The notes under the pieces are model-generated. The model had not been told where the DNA came from and searched no databases. It worked only from the letters and a program-made list of their open reading frames with translations. Source: Thermochromatium tepidum ATCC 43061 (GTDB lineage Bacteria; Pseudomonadota; Gammaproteobacteria; Chromatiales; Chromatiaceae). Taken from it: 64,000 nucleotides of DNA. Below are positions 50,571-64,000 of the stretch, piece by piece. Position 1 is the stretch's first letter. Every line of letters starts with the position of its first letter. The stretch covers positions 1,535,501 through 1,599,500 of the forward strand of contig NZ_CP039268.1 in NCBI RefSeq assembly GCF_009664085.1, given 5' to 3'. The position numbers and the translations under genes were made by a program.

Positions 50571-50837
50571 TCAGCGCGCCTTTTCGAGGATCTCGATCAG
50601 GCGCCAGGTCTTGGTCTTGGAGAGCGGACGGCACTGCTCGACCCGCACCAGATCACCGACGTTGCAACTGTTGGTCTCATCATGCGCGTGGATCTTGGTC
50701 GAGCGGCGCATAAACTTGCCATAGAGTGGGTGCTTGACACGGCGCTCGATCACGACCGTGATGGTCTTGTCCATGGCGTTGCTCGTGACGCGCCCTTCGA
50801 GTGTCCGGTTGGTCTTGGTCTTGTTCTCGCCGTTCAT
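50571..50837 (-). CDS. rpsQ: 30S ribosomal protein S17
   Basis: 88 residues from [42 protein letters not shown]. The ATG at 50837 overlaps the rpmC stop (ATGA). The open frame upstream is shadow sequence within rpmC and rplP. Confidence 0.96.
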   Translation of the reverse strand: MNGENKTKTNRTLEGRVTSNAMDKTITVVIERRVKHPLYGKFMRRSTKIHAHDETNSCNVGDLVRVEQCRPLSKTKTWRLIEILEKAR

Positions 50838-51034
50838 GATGTTCTGCCCGCCTTCCGTTCGGCCATGATGGTCTTGATCCGGGCGATGTCCCGGCGCACG
50901 GCCTTCATGCGCGAGGGCTTGGACAGCTGGCCTGTGCCCCGCTGCATGCGCAGATTGAATTGCTCGCGCAGCAGCTCCATCAACTGTGCCTGAAGCTCTT
51001 GGGTGCTGTTGGTTCGAAGCTCGTTGGCCTTCAT
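50834..51034 (-). CDS. rpmC: 50S ribosomal protein L29
   Basis: 66 residues, [37 protein letters not shown]. The ATG at 51034 shares one base with the rplP stop (TGATG), which favours it over the GTG one codon upstream. Confidence 0.96.
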   Translation of the reverse strand: MKANELRTNSTQELQAQLMELLREQFNLRMQRGTGQLSKPSRMKAVRRDIARIKTIMAERKAGRTS

Positions 51035-51447
51035 CACAGAATCGTCCGCTTTTCAAAGGTGGTCTTCACCGGTAGCTTGGCCGAGGCCAGCTTGAAGGCC
51101 TCGCGCGCGACTTCTTCGCTGACACCCTCGATCTCGTAGAGCATGCTACCCGGCTGAATCAGGGCGACCCAGTACTCGACGTTACCCTTACCCTTACCCA
51201 TACGAACCTCGAGCGGCTTCTTGGAGATCGGCTTGTCCGGGAACACCCGGATCCAGATCTTGCCGCCGCGCTTGACGCTACGGGAGATAGCACGGCGGGC
51301 GGCCTCGATCTGGCGCGCGGTGAGACGACCACGCTCAATCGCCTTGAGACCGAACTCGCCGAAGCTCACCCGGTTGCCGCTCTGGGCCAGACCGCGGTTG
51401 CGGCCCTTGTGTTGCTTTCTGAATTTGGTGCGTTTCGGTTGCAGCAT
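51034..51447 (-). CDS. rplP: 50S ribosomal protein L16
   Basis: 137 residues. [39 protein letters not shown] and [17 protein letters not shown] are standard L16 segments. Confidence 0.97.
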   Translation of the reverse strand: MLQPKRTKFRKQHKGRNRGLAQSGNRVSFGEFGLKAIERGRLTARQIEAARRAISRSVKRGGKIWIRVFPDKPISKKPLEVRMGKGKGNVEYWVALIQPGSMLYEIEGVSEEVAREAFKLASAKLPVKTTFEKRTIL

Positions 51448-51450
51448 GAC

Positions 51451-52128
51451 TTAACCCTTCTTTCCGGCCGCCTTCGGCGCCGGTTCCTCGGGCAGCTGGT
51501 CGCCGAACACCTCGCCCTTGAAGATCCAGACCTTGACCCCGAGCACACCATAGGTCGTCTTGGCCTCGGCAAAACCGTAGTCGATGTCGGCGCGCAGGGT
51601 ATGCAGCGGCACACGGCCTTCACGCGCCCACTCGGTGCGCGCGATCTCGGCCCCGTTCAGACGACCGGAGACGCTGACCTTGATCCCCTCTGCCCCCAGA
51701 CGCATGGTGTTCTGAATCGCGCGCTTCATCGCGCGGCGGAACATGATACGCCGCTCGAGCTGCTGGGCAATGCCCTCGGCCACCAGTTGCGCGTCGAGTT
51801 CTGGCTTGCGGATCTCCTCGATGGCGATGTGCACCGGGATGCCCATCATCGCCGAGACCTTGGCGCGCAGCTTATCGATATCCTCGCCCTTCTTGCCGAT
51901 CACCACGCCTGGCCGGGCCGTGTGGATGGTGATGTGGGCGTTCTTGGCCGGACGATCGATCTGGATGCGGCTCACCGAGGCCTTGGCAAGTTCCTTGCGC
52001 AGGAAGTCGCGGACCTGGAGATCTGTGTTGAGCAGATCGGCATAATCTCTGGAATTGGCATACCATTTAGCTGTCCAATCCTTGACGATGCCGAGCCTGA
52101 TCCCATTTGGATGAACTTTCTGTCCCAT
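51451..52128 (-). CDS. rpsC: 30S ribosomal protein S3
   Basis: 225 residues. [18 protein letters not shown] opens the protein; the KH domain [20 protein letters not shown] and the C-domain [31 protein letters not shown] follow. Confidence 0.97.
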   Translation of the reverse strand: MGQKVHPNGIRLGIVKDWTAKWYANSRDYADLLNTDLQVRDFLRKELAKASVSRIQIDRPAKNAHITIHTARPGVVIGKKGEDIDKLRAKVSAMMGIPVHIAIEEIRKPELDAQLVAEGIAQQLERRIMFRRAMKRAIQNTMRLGAEGIKVSVSGRLNGAEIARTEWAREGRVPLHTLRADIDYGFAEAKTTYGVLGVKVWIFKGEVFGDQLPEEPAPKAAGKKG

Positions 52129-52145
52129 ATGGTCCCCCGGATCCT

Positions 52146-52478
52146 CTAGGCTTCGGCCACAGTCAGCGTGATGTGGCTGGTGCGTTTCATGATGCGGTTG
52201 GCGCGCCCCTTGGCGCGCGGCATGATCCGCTTCATAGTCGGCCCCTCATTGACCTGGATGGCGGCGACCTTGAGTTCGTCGATGTCGGCGCCCTCGTTGT
52301 GCTCGGCGTTGGCAATCGCGGATTCTAGGACCTTCTTGATGATCAAGGCCCCCTTCTTAGGGCTGAAGGACAGCGTATTGAGGGCCTCCTCGACACGCTT
52401 GCCGCGAATCAGGTCTGCGACGAGTCGGGCCTTCTGCGCCGAGATCCGGGCATATCTGTGTGTAGCTACGGCTTGCAT
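52146..52478 (-). CDS. rplV: 50S ribosomal protein L22
   Basis: 110 residues. [35 protein letters not shown] and the tunnel loop [27 protein letters not shown], where macrolide-resistance changes occur, are present. Confidence 0.97.
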   Translation of the reverse strand: MQAVATHRYARISAQKARLVADLIRGKRVEEALNTLSFSPKKGALIIKKVLESAIANAEHNEGADIDELKVAAIQVNEGPTMKRIMPRAKGRANRIMKRTSHITLTVAEA

Positions 52479-52490
52479 CGCGATCTCCGA

Positions 52491-52769
52491 CTAGCGTTTC
52501 TTCGCCTTCTTGTCGGCGGCGTGACCACGATAGGTACGGGTCAACGCGAACTCACCGAGTTTGTGACCGATCATGTTTTCGTTGACGAGGACCGGCACAT
52601 GCTGACGTCCGTTGTGGACGGCAATGGTTAGTCCCACCATCTCCGGCAGGATCATGGAGCGGCGCGACCAGGTCTTGATCGGACGCTTGCTATTTTGGGC
52701 GACCGCCTCTTCCACCTTCTTGATCAGGTGGTGATCGACGAACGGACCCTTTCGAATCGAACGTGGCAC
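52491..52769 (-). CDS. rpsS: 30S ribosomal protein S19
   Basis: 92 residues. [20 protein letters not shown] and [27 protein letters not shown] are typical S19 ends. Confidence 0.97.
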   Translation of the reverse strand: MPRSIRKGPFVDHHLIKKVEEAVAQNSKRPIKTWSRRSMILPEMVGLTIAVHNGRQHVPVLVNENMIGHKLGEFALTRTYRGHAADKKAKKR

Positions 52770-52789
52770 TGGATCAACCTCGACTGATG

Positions 52790-53620
52790 CTATTTCTGAC
52801 CGCGACGACGCACGATCATACTGTCGGTCCGCTTGTTATGGCGCGTCTTGTGGCCCTTGGTCGGCACACCCCAGGGCGTGACCGGATGACGGCCACCTGA
52901 GGTGCGACCCTCACCGCCACCGTGCGGGTGATCAACCGGATTCATCGCGACCCCACGCACCGTCGGGCGAATTCCGCGCCAGCGGCTCGCACCGGCCTTG
53001 CCGAGTTTGCGAAGACTGTGTTCGCTGTTGCCAACCTCGCCGATCACGGCGCGGCAATCGGCATGCACCTTGCGCATCTCACCCGAGCGCAGACGCAGGG
53101 TCGCACTGCCAGACTCACGTGCCACTAGCTGGGCCGAGGCGCCAGCCGAGCGGGCGAGCTGGGCACCCTTTCCGGGACGCATCTCAACGCAGTGCACCAG
53201 GGTACCGACCGGAATGTTGCGTAGCGGCATACAGTTGCCGACCGCAATCGGTGCACCATCGCCCGAGACAACAGAGTCGCCGGCCTTCAGGCCCTTGGGG
53301 GCGATGATGTAGGCACGCTCGCCGTCGGAATATTTCAACAAGGCGATGTGCGCCGAACGGTTCGGATCGTATTCCAGACGCTCCACGGTCGCGGGGATCC
53401 CGTCCTTGCGGTTGCGCTTGAAGTCGATGATCCGGTAACGCTGCTTGTGACCGCCGCCCTGATGACGCACGGACACCCGGCCCTGATTGTTGCGTCCGCC
53501 GTGCTTGGTCTGCTTGTCGATCAGGGGGGCGTAAGGCGCACCCTTGTGCAGCTCGGGTGTCGTCACCTTGACGACGAAGCGTCGTCCGGCGGACGTCGGT
53601 TTGGTCTTTACGATTGGCAT
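52790..53620 (-). CDS. rplB: 50S ribosomal protein L2
   Basis: 276 residues. [45 protein letters not shown] and the C-terminal [26 protein letters not shown], with the conserved His near the peptidyl-transferase centre, are intact. Confidence 0.97.
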   Translation of the reverse strand: MPIVKTKPTSAGRRFVVKVTTPELHKGAPYAPLIDKQTKHGGRNNQGRVSVRHQGGGHKQRYRIIDFKRNRKDGIPATVERLEYDPNRSAHIALLKYSDGERAYIIAPKGLKAGDSVVSGDGAPIAVGNCMPLRNIPVGTLVHCVEMRPGKGAQLARSAGASAQLVARESGSATLRLRSGEMRKVHADCRAVIGEVGNSEHSLRKLGKAGASRWRGIRPTVRGVAMNPVDHPHGGGEGRTSGGRHPVTPWGVPTKGHKTRHNKRTDSMIVRRRGQK

Positions 53621-53652
53621 CTTGATCTATCCGTTGCTGTCCGCCGCCACGC

Positions 53653-53949
53653 TCAAGCGGCATTGCCGAAATCGATGTCTTGGCCAGCCTTGATGCGCAC
53701 ATAGGCCTTACGCCAGTCCTGACGCTGACCCGAACGCTGGCCGAAACGCTTCTTCTTGCCCTTGACGTTGAGGATCTGGACGCGATCGACCTGGACCTCA
53801 AATAGCATCTCGACCGCCTTGGCGACTTCCTGCTTGGTGGCATCGGCCAGGACGCGAAAGGTCACCTGGTTGTAGTTCTCAGCCAGACGCGAGGCCTTCT
53901 CGGAGATCACAGGCGCAACCAACACCTTCATCAGACGCTCTTTGTTCAT
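53653..53949 (-). CDS. rplW: 50S ribosomal protein L23
   Basis: 98 residues. [34 protein letters not shown] and [33 protein letters not shown] match L23, the exit-tunnel site for chaperones. The ATG overlaps the rplD stop (ATGA). Confidence 0.97.
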   Translation of the reverse strand: MNKERLMKVLVAPVISEKASRLAENYNQVTFRVLADATKQEVAKAVEMLFEVQVDRVQILNVKGKKKRFGQRSGQRQDWRKAYVRIKAGQDIDFGNAA

Positions 53950-54557
53950 GCCAGTCGCTCCTCCAGCTTTTTGATCGCTGCCTCGGTGGCGAGAATGGTC
54001 TCGAAGGCAATCAGGCTGACCGGATCGACCTCTTGCGCCGACAGCACGTCGACCTTGGGCAGGTTGCGCGCAGCCAGAGACAGCTTGTCGTCGAACCCAT
54101 CGGTGAGGATGAGCACATCGGTCAGATCATGACTCTTGAGCAACGCAACCAGGGCCTTGGTCTTGGCCTGTTCCAGCTTCAACTCGGGGACGACCACAAG
54201 ACGCTCGGTGCGCACCAGTTCGGAGAGGATCGAACGCACGGCGCCGCGATACATCTTGCGGTTGACCTTCTGAGCATAATTGCGTGGTTGGGCCGCGAAG
54301 GTTACACCGCCCGAGCGCCATAGCGGGCTACGCGAGGTTCCCGCCCGAGCACGTCCGGTTCCCTTCTGGCGCCACGGCTTGGAACCACCACCAGAAACCG
54401 CCGCACGGTTCTTTTGGGCCTTGGTGCCGGCGCGTGCGCCCGCCAGATAGGCGGTCACGACCTGGTGGACCAGGCCTGGTTTGTATTCCACGCCAAAGAC
54501 GGCGTCGGACACCTGCACACTGGACGCACCAGTGTGGTTTCGAATGGCGATCTCCAT
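53946..54557 (-). CDS. rplD: 50S ribosomal protein L4
   Basis: 203 residues. The loop [41 protein letters not shown] is standard. In E. coli L4 represses the S10 operon. Confidence 0.97.
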   Translation of the reverse strand: MEIAIRNHTGASSVQVSDAVFGVEYKPGLVHQVVTAYLAGARAGTKAQKNRAAVSGGGSKPWRQKGTGRARAGTSRSPLWRSGGVTFAAQPRNYAQKVNRKMYRGAVRSILSELVRTERLVVVPELKLEQAKTKALVALLKSHDLTDVLILTDGFDDKLSLAARNLPKVDVLSAQEVDPVSLIAFETILATEAAIKKLEERLA

Positions 54558-54563
54558 GAGTGC

Positions 54564-55214
54564 TCAGCCCTTGTTCTTGTGCTTCACGGACGGCAGCACG
54601 ACCAGACGCCCCCCCCTTGGTCCGGGCACGCCACCACGGACAAGGAGCAGGTTGCGCTCGGTGTCGACGCGCACGACCTCGAGATTTTGCTGACAACGAT
54701 TGACGGCACCGAGATGACCCGCCATCCGCTTACCCTTCCAGACGCGACCCGGGCTTTGGTTCTGACCAATGGATCCCGGCGCGCGATGTGACAATGAGTT
54801 GCCGTGACTGCGGTCCTGACCGGCGAAGTGATGACGACGAATGACGCCGGCGAAGCCTCGACCCTTGGTCACGCCACGCACATCGACCTTCTGACCCGGC
54901 TGGAAGATGGCGACCGTGATCTCCTGTCCGACCTGAATGTCGGTGCCTTCGTTGTCTTCCAGCCTGAACTCACGCAGCACCTCACCTGCCTCGATACCGG
55001 CTTTGGCATAGTGACCAGCCATCGGCTTGTTGACGCGCGAGGCGCGGCGGTGACCAAAGGCGACCTGGATGGCGCGATAGCCATCGGTCTCCTCGGATTT
55101 GATCTGACTGACACGGTTTGGCGTGACCTCGATCACGGTGACCGGGATGCTCTCCCCATCCTCAGTGAACAGACGGGTCATGCCGGCTTTGCGTCCAATG
55201 ACTCCGATCGACAT
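54564..55214 (-). CDS. rplC: 50S ribosomal protein L3
   Basis: 216 residues. [30 protein letters not shown] opens L3; the extension [42 protein letters not shown] reaches the peptidyl-transferase centre and includes the Gln methylated by PrmB. Confidence 0.97.
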   Translation of the reverse strand: MSIGVIGRKAGMTRLFTEDGESIPVTVIEVTPNRVSQIKSEETDGYRAIQVAFGHRRASRVNKPMAGHYAKAGIEAGEVLREFRLEDNEGTDIQVGQEITVAIFQPGQKVDVRGVTKGRGFAGVIRRHHFAGQDRSHGNSLSHRAPGSIGQNQSPGRVWKGKRMAGHLGAVNRCQQNLEVVRVDTERNLLLVRGGVPGPRGGRLVVLPSVKHKNKG

Positions 55215-55224
55215 GATGGCGTCC

Positions 55225-55536
55225 TCAGCTCAGCTTGATCTGGACGTCAACACCGGCGGCCAGATCGAGTTTCATCAGGGCATCGACGGTCTTATCGGTC
55301 GGATCGACGATGTCCATCAAACGCTTGTGCGTGCGCAGCTCGTACTGATCGCGCGCGTCCTTGTTGACGTGCGGCGAGATCAGGACGGTAAAGCGCTCCT
55401 TCTTGGACGGCAGCGGGACCGGACCACGCACCTGAGCGCCGGTGCGCTTGGCGGTATCGACGATCTCACGCGCGGACTGATCGATCAGACGATGATCGAA
55501 CGCCTTAAGCCGGATTCGGATTCTCTGACTGGTCAT
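55225..55536 (-). CDS. rpsJ: 30S ribosomal protein S10
   Basis: 103 residues from [26 protein letters not shown]. The ATG at 55536 lies only four bases after the tuf stop, with the ribosome site GAGTAAGGGC overlapping the end of tuf. The S10 genes therefore read on directly from the str genes here. S10 also works in transcription antitermination (NusE). Confidence 0.97.
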   Translation of the reverse strand: MTSQRIRIRLKAFDHRLIDQSAREIVDTAKRTGAQVRGPVPLPSKKERFTVLISPHVNKDARDQYELRTHKRLMDIVDPTDKTVDALMKLDLAAGVDVQIKLS

Positions 55537-55540
55537 GCCC

Positions 55541-56731
55541 TTACTCGATGATCTTGGAAACCACACCTGCGCCGACGGTGCGACCGCCTTCGCGCACAGC
55601 AAAGCGCAGACCCTCTTCCATAGCGATCGGCGCAATCAGCTTGATCGTCATCTTAATGTTGTCACCCGGCATCACCATCTCAACGCCTTCAGGCAACTCG
55701 CACGCCCCAGTAACATCCGTGGTGCGAAAATAAAACTGCGGACGATAGCCATTGAAAAAGGGCGTGTGACGCCCTCCCTCCTCCTTGGAGAGCACATAGA
55801 CCTCCGCCTCAAAATGGGTGTGCGGCGTGATCGACCCCGGCTTGGCCAGCACCTGACCTCGCTCCACCTCTTCGCGCTTGGTCCCGCGTAGCAACACCCC
55901 AATGTTGTCACCCGCCTGACCCTGATCCAGCAGCTTGCGGAACATCTCCACCCCAGTGCAGGTGGTCTTGGCCGTGTCGCGCAGACCAACAATCGCCACC
56001 TCATCTCCAACCTTGATGACCCCACGCTCCACGCGCCCCGTCACCACCGTCCCTCGCCCCGAGATCGAAAACACATCCTCAATCGGCATCAGGAACGGAC
56101 CATCAATGGCACGCTCCGGCTCCGGAATATAACTGTCAAGCGCCTCCATCAGCCGGTCAATCGACTGACCTCCAATCTCACTGTCCACACCTTCCAACGC
56201 CAGCTTCGCCGACCCCACAATGATCGGCGTCTCGTCCCCCGGAAAGTCATAACTGGACAGCAGCTCGCGCACCTCCATCTCCACCAGCTCCAACAGCTCC
56301 GGATCGTCCACCATGTCAGCCTTGTTCAGATACACCACGATGTACGGCACCCCCACCTGACGCGCCAGCAAAATATGCTCCCGCGTCTGCGGCATCGGAC
56401 CATCCGCCGCCGACACCACCAAAATCGCCCCATCCATCTGCGCCGCACCCGTGATCATGTTCTTCACATAGTCCGCATGACCCGGACAGTCCACATGCGC
56501 ATAGTGGCGCTTGGCACTCTCATACTCCACATGCGCCGTCGCAATGGTGATGCCGCGCTCACGCTCCTCCGGCGCATTGTCAATCTGATCATAGGCCTTC
56601 GCCTCGCCTCCGTACTTCTTCGCCTGATGCGTGGTGATCGCCGCCGTCAGCGTGGTCTTGCCGTGGTCAACATGGCCAATCGTGCCTACATTGACGTGCG
56701 GCTTACTACGTTGAAATTTTTCTTTGGACAT
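55541..56731 (-). CDS. tuf: Elongation factor Tu
   Basis: 396 residues. G1 [15 protein letters not shown]3 [24 protein letters not shown]4 NKADM and domain 2-3 segments ending [15 protein letters not shown] are complete. This is the only tuf copy in the window; it lies between fusA and rpsJ. Confidence 0.98.
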   Translation of the reverse strand: MSKEKFQRSKPHVNVGTIGHVDHGKTTLTAAITTHQAKKYGGEAKAYDQIDNAPEERERGITIATAHVEYESAKRHYAHVDCPGHADYVKNMITGAAQMDGAILVVSAADGPMPQTREHILLARQVGVPYIVVYLNKADMVDDPELLELVEMEVRELLSSYDFPGDETPIIVGSAKLALEGVDSEIGGQSIDRLMEALDSYIPEPERAIDGPFLMPIEDVFSISGRGTVVTGRVERGVIKVGDEVAIVGLRDTAKTTCTGVEMFRKLLDQGQAGDNIGVLLRGTKREEVERGQVLAKPGSITPHTHFEAEVYVLSKEEGGRHTPFFNGYRPQFYFRTTDVTGACELPEGVEMVMPGDNIKMTIKLIAPIAMEEGLRFAVREGGRTVGAGVVSKIIE

Positions 56732-56756
56732 CCCGCTCTACCCTTCGGATGAATCG

Positions 56757-58853
56757 TTACTTCTTCTTGGAGACCGCCTCGGCAATGCTGGCGGGAACCT
56801 CACTGTATCTACAGAATTCCATGCTGTAGGTCGCGCGACCCTGGGTCGCCGAGCGCAGGTCGGTGGCGTAACCGAACATCTCCGACAGCGGAACCTCGGC
56901 CCGGATGATCTTGCCCGCTGGAGAATCATCCATGCCCTGGATCATGCCGCGCCTGCTGTTGATGTCGCCCATGACGTCGCCCATGTTCTCCTCGGGCGTG
57001 ACCACCTCGACCCTCATGATCGGCTCCAGCAGCACCGGCTTGGCCTTGGCCGCAGCCTCCTTGAGGGCCATGGAGCCGGCGATCTTGAACGCCATTTCGC
57101 TCGAGTCGACCTCATGATAGGAGCCGTCATAGAGGGTGACCCGGATATCGACCATGGGGAAGCCGGCCAGGACACCGTTCTTCATGGCCTCCTGGATCCC
57201 CTTGTCGACCGCCGGGATGTATTCCTTCGGCACGGCACCGCCGACGATGGCATTGACGAACTCATAGCCTTTGCCGGACTCCAGCGGCTCGACCCGGATC
57301 ATGACGTGACCGTACTGACCACGACCACCAGACTGACGGGCGAACTTGGTGTCCTGCTCGACGGTGGCGCGGATCGTCTCGCGATAGCTGACCTGGGGCG
57401 CGCCGACATTGGCCTCGACCTTGAACTCGCGACGCATGCGGTCGACGATGATCTCCAGATGCAGCTCGCCCATGCCGGAGATGATGGTCTGACCGGATTC
57501 TTCATCGGTATGGACGCGGAACGACGGGTCTTCTTGCGCCAGTTTCTGCAGCGCGATCCCCATCTTTTCCTGGTCGCCCTTGGTCTTGGGCTCGACCGCG
57601 ACCGAGATGACCGGCTCGGGGAACTCCATGCGTTCCAGGATGATGATATTGTTGGGATCACACAGGGTATCACCCGTAGTAACATCCTTCAGACCAACCG
57701 CCGCCGCGATGTCGCCGGCACGAACCTCCCTGATCTCCTCGCGCTGGTTGGCGTGCATCTGCAGAATGCGGCCAACGCGCTCCTTTTTGCCCTTGACCGG
57801 GTTGTAGACGGTATCACCCGAATTGAGCACACCCGAATAGACCCGAAAGAAGGTTAGGGTGCCGACGAAGGGATCGGTCGCGATCTTGAACGCCAGCGCC
57901 GAGAAGGATTCGTCATCGGACGGCTTGCGCTCAGCCTCGGTCCCATCCTTGTCATCGAGGATACCCTTGATCGCAGGGATATCGACCGGGGACGGCAGAT
58001 AGTCGATCACGGCGTCCAGCATGGCCTGCACGCCCTTATTCTTGAAGGCCGAGCCACACAACATGGGCACGATCTCGTTCTTCAGCGTCCGCGCGCGCAG
58101 ACCGACCCGAATCTCGTCCTCGGTCAAAGACTCGCCTTCGAGATATTTCTCCATCAGCTCTTCGCTGGACTCGGCGGCGGCCTCGACCAGCTTCTCGCGC
58201 CACTCCTCGCAGGCCGCGACCATGTCGGGCGGGACCTCGGCATATTCGAACTTGGTACCCTTGGACTCCTCGTCCCACAGGATGGCCTTCATCTTGATGA
58301 GATCGACGACGCCTTTGAAGCCCTCTTCGGCGCCGATCGGCAATTGGATCGGGACAGGGTTGGCGCTTAGACGCTCCTTGACCTGGGAGACGACGCGCAG
58401 GAAGTTGGCACCCATGCGGTCCATCTTATTGACGAACGCGAGGCGCGGCACACCGTACTTGTTGGCCTGACGCCAGACGGTCTCGGATTGAGGCTCAACA
58501 CCGCCGACCGCACAGAAGACCGCGCAGGCACCGTCAAGGACGCGCAACGAGCGCTCGACCTCGATGGTGAAGTCGACGTGTCCGGGGGTGTCGATGATAT
58601 TGATGCGATACTCGGGACGGGACCTATCCATCCCTTTCCAGAAGCAGGTGGTCGCGGCGGAGGTGATGGTGATGCCACGCTCCTGCTCTTGTTCCATCCA
58701 GTCCATGGTGGCGGCACCGTCGTGCACCTCGCCGATCTTGTGCGAGACACCCGTGTAAAACAGGATGCGCTCCGTGGTAGTGGTCTTTCCGGCATCGATG
58801 TGCGCCATGATGCCAAGATTGCGATACCGCTCGATGGGTGTACTACGTGCCAC
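56757..58853 (-). CDS. fusA: Elongation factor G
   Basis: 698 residues. G1 [16 protein letters not shown]3 [23 protein letters not shown]4 NKMDRMGA, then domains II-V with RGRGYEF-type segments and the final [21 protein letters not shown]. Catalyses ribosome translocation. Confidence 0.98.
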   Translation of the reverse strand: MARSTPIERYRNLGIMAHIDAGKTTTTERILFYTGVSHKIGEVHDGAATMDWMEQEQERGITITSAATTCFWKGMDRSRPEYRINIIDTPGHVDFTIEVERSLRVLDGACAVFCAVGGVEPQSETVWRQANKYGVPRLAFVNKMDRMGANFLRVVSQVKERLSANPVPIQLPIGAEEGFKGVVDLIKMKAILWDEESKGTKFEYAEVPPDMVAACEEWREKLVEAAAESSEELMEKYLEGESLTEDEIRVGLRARTLKNEIVPMLCGSAFKNKGVQAMLDAVIDYLPSPVDIPAIKGILDDKDGTEAERKPSDDESFSALAFKIATDPFVGTLTFFRVYSGVLNSGDTVYNPVKGKKERVGRILQMHANQREEIREVRAGDIAAAVGLKDVTTGDTLCDPNNIIILERMEFPEPVISVAVEPKTKGDQEKMGIALQKLAQEDPSFRVHTDEESGQTIISGMGELHLEIIVDRMRREFKVEANVGAPQVSYRETIRATVEQDTKFARQSGGRGQYGHVMIRVEPLESGKGYEFVNAIVGGAVPKEYIPAVDKGIQEAMKNGVLAGFPMVDIRVTLYDGSYHEVDSSEMAFKIAGSMALKEAAAKAKPVLLEPIMRVEVVTPEENMGDVMGDINSRRGMIQGMDDSPAGKIIRAEVPLSEMFGYATDLRSATQGRATYSMEFCRYSEVPASIAEAVSKKK

Positions 58854-58912
58854 GACTGAATCCGCCCTGATGATCCTAAAGAACTCAAAAAAACGAACGC
58901 AAGACCGCAGGA

Positions 58913-59437
<525 letters not shown>

Positions 59438-59812
59438 TCACTTCTTCGGACGCTTGGCACCGTACTTGGAGCGACCCTGACGACGCTTCTCGACACCCGA
59501 GGTATCCAAGGTTCCGCGCACGGTATGGTAGCGCACGCCCGGCAAATCCTTGACACGACCGCCGCGGATCAGAACCACCGAGTGCTCCTGAAGATTGTGA
59601 CCCTCGCCACCGATATAGGATGCGACCTCATAACCGTTGGTCAGACGCACGCGAGCCACCTTGCGCAGCGCCGAGTTCGGCTTTTTAGGGGTGGTGGTAT
59701 AGACGCGCGTGCAGACCCCGCGACGCTGCGGACAGGCCTCGAGGGCGGGCACATTGGTTTTTGCCACCTTCCGCTTGCGAGGCTTGCGGACGAGTTGGTT
59801 GATCGTTGCCAT
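59438..59812 (-). CDS. rpsL: 30S ribosomal protein S12
   Basis: 124 residues from [55 protein letters not shown]. Lys residues at the streptomycin-sensitive positions (KKPNSA and [12 protein letters not shown]) are wild type. First gene of the ribosomal series after the rpoC terminator; the frame upstream of 59812 is not S12. Confidence 0.97.
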   Translation of the reverse strand: MATINQLVRKPRKRKVAKTNVPALEACPQRRGVCTRVYTTTPKKPNSALRKVARVRLTNGYEVASYIGGEGHNLQEHSVVLIRGGRVKDLPGVRYHTVRGTLDTSGVEKRRQGRSKYGAKRPKK

Positions 59813-59963
59813 GCGATTGAGTCTCCAGGGCGCCCTCGCGCCATGATTCTTCATTTTGGAGCCAAACGAGACCCGCGCGGATTTGACTTGATGCCATCGC
59901 GCATCAGAGGCAATCGTCTGCTCAGCGCTCGGACACACAAAGGGCCCGAGCCGGGGAATTCGG

Positions 59964-60000
59964 ATAAAAAATGAAGCTAGCCGATAGAACATCGGCTAGC
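59964..60000 (-). terminator. Rho-independent terminator between rpoC and rpsL
   Basis: Minus strand: GCTAGCCGAT, loop GTTCT, ATCGGCTAGC (plus 59976-60000), then TTCATTTTTT. It ends the rpoBC transcript; the rpsL promoter must lie in the remaining 150 bases (59813-59963), where no convincing -35/-10 pair was found. Confidence 0.85.
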
Positions 60001-60077
60001 CGAGACGTGGAAGTATAGGGATACCGCCTGGGTCGTGTCAATCGTCTGATCGATCCAGGCGCCTTTATCCCAATGAG

Positions 60078-64000
<3,923 letters not shown>

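Overview
The window is about 64 kb of GC-rich DNA from a Gammaproteobacterium. The ribosomal protein cluster, TorF porin-glnK-amtB, comM, ubiK, pilT/pilU-type genes and the large sensor kinases would all suit a purple sulfur bacterium (Chromatiaceae) or a relative. No photosynthesis or sulfur gene is present, so the family is an inference.

Layout. 1-4.3 kb: an AEC-type carrier, a TerC/Alx-type membrane protein, a small cyclic-nucleotide-binding protein and an orphan TRAP solute-binding protein. A 110-bp MITE-like element sits in front of the last gene. 4.3-13.1 kb: a signalling block. A CheB-CheR-PAS fusion and two histidine kinases form one overlapping minus-strand operon, with a third, membrane-bound kinase divergent from it. 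All three kinases end in a similar short C-terminal module. 13.1-14.9 kb: an alpha/beta-hydrolase lipoprotein and a TauD-type oxygenase.

15.0-26.2 kb: a compact minus-strand operon that looks like a phage-defence locus. It encodes a SNF2-type helicase with a C-terminal DUF3883-like domain, a 42-residue ORF, a DUF1156 adenine-methyltransferase-like protein, a nucleotidyltransferase/HEPN pair and a DUF499 ATPase with an N-terminal Swt1-type HEPN domain. The methyltransferase gene carries two in-frame insertions bounded by inverted heptanucleotide repeats. One contains a complete gene for an S23-type four-helix-bundle protein (the 23S rRNA intervening-sequence protein family). The other is a 72-bp repeat-only version. 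A third repeat-only copy lies between rpsN and rpsH. A degraded IS5-family transposase lies upstream of the operon and shares its terminal repeat with the MITE at 3 kb.

27-41.5 kb: housekeeping and accessory genes: vanZ-like, two PilT/PilU ATPases, comM, ubiK, a nitrogen-control cluster (TorF porin, glnK, amtB) behind a good sigma-54 promoter, a degenerate HD-GYP protein, an LpxH-like phosphoesterase, argG, a DUF971 protein, tRNA-Cys, a DEAD-box helicase and a SAM hydrolase.

41.6-64 kb: the alpha, spc, S10 and str ribosomal operons run contiguously on the minus strand. They are preceded by the 3' part of rpoC, which is cut by the window edge. Order from rpoC: rpsL, rpsG, fusA, tuf, rpsJ, rplC, rplD, rplW, rplB, rpsS, rplV, rpsC, rplP, rpmC, rpsQ, rplN, rplX, rplE, rpsN, rpsH, rplF, rplR, rpsE, rpmD, rplO, secY, rpmJ, rpsM, rpsK, rpsD, rpoA, rplQ. 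A strong hairpin terminator follows rplQ and another separates rpoC from rpsL.
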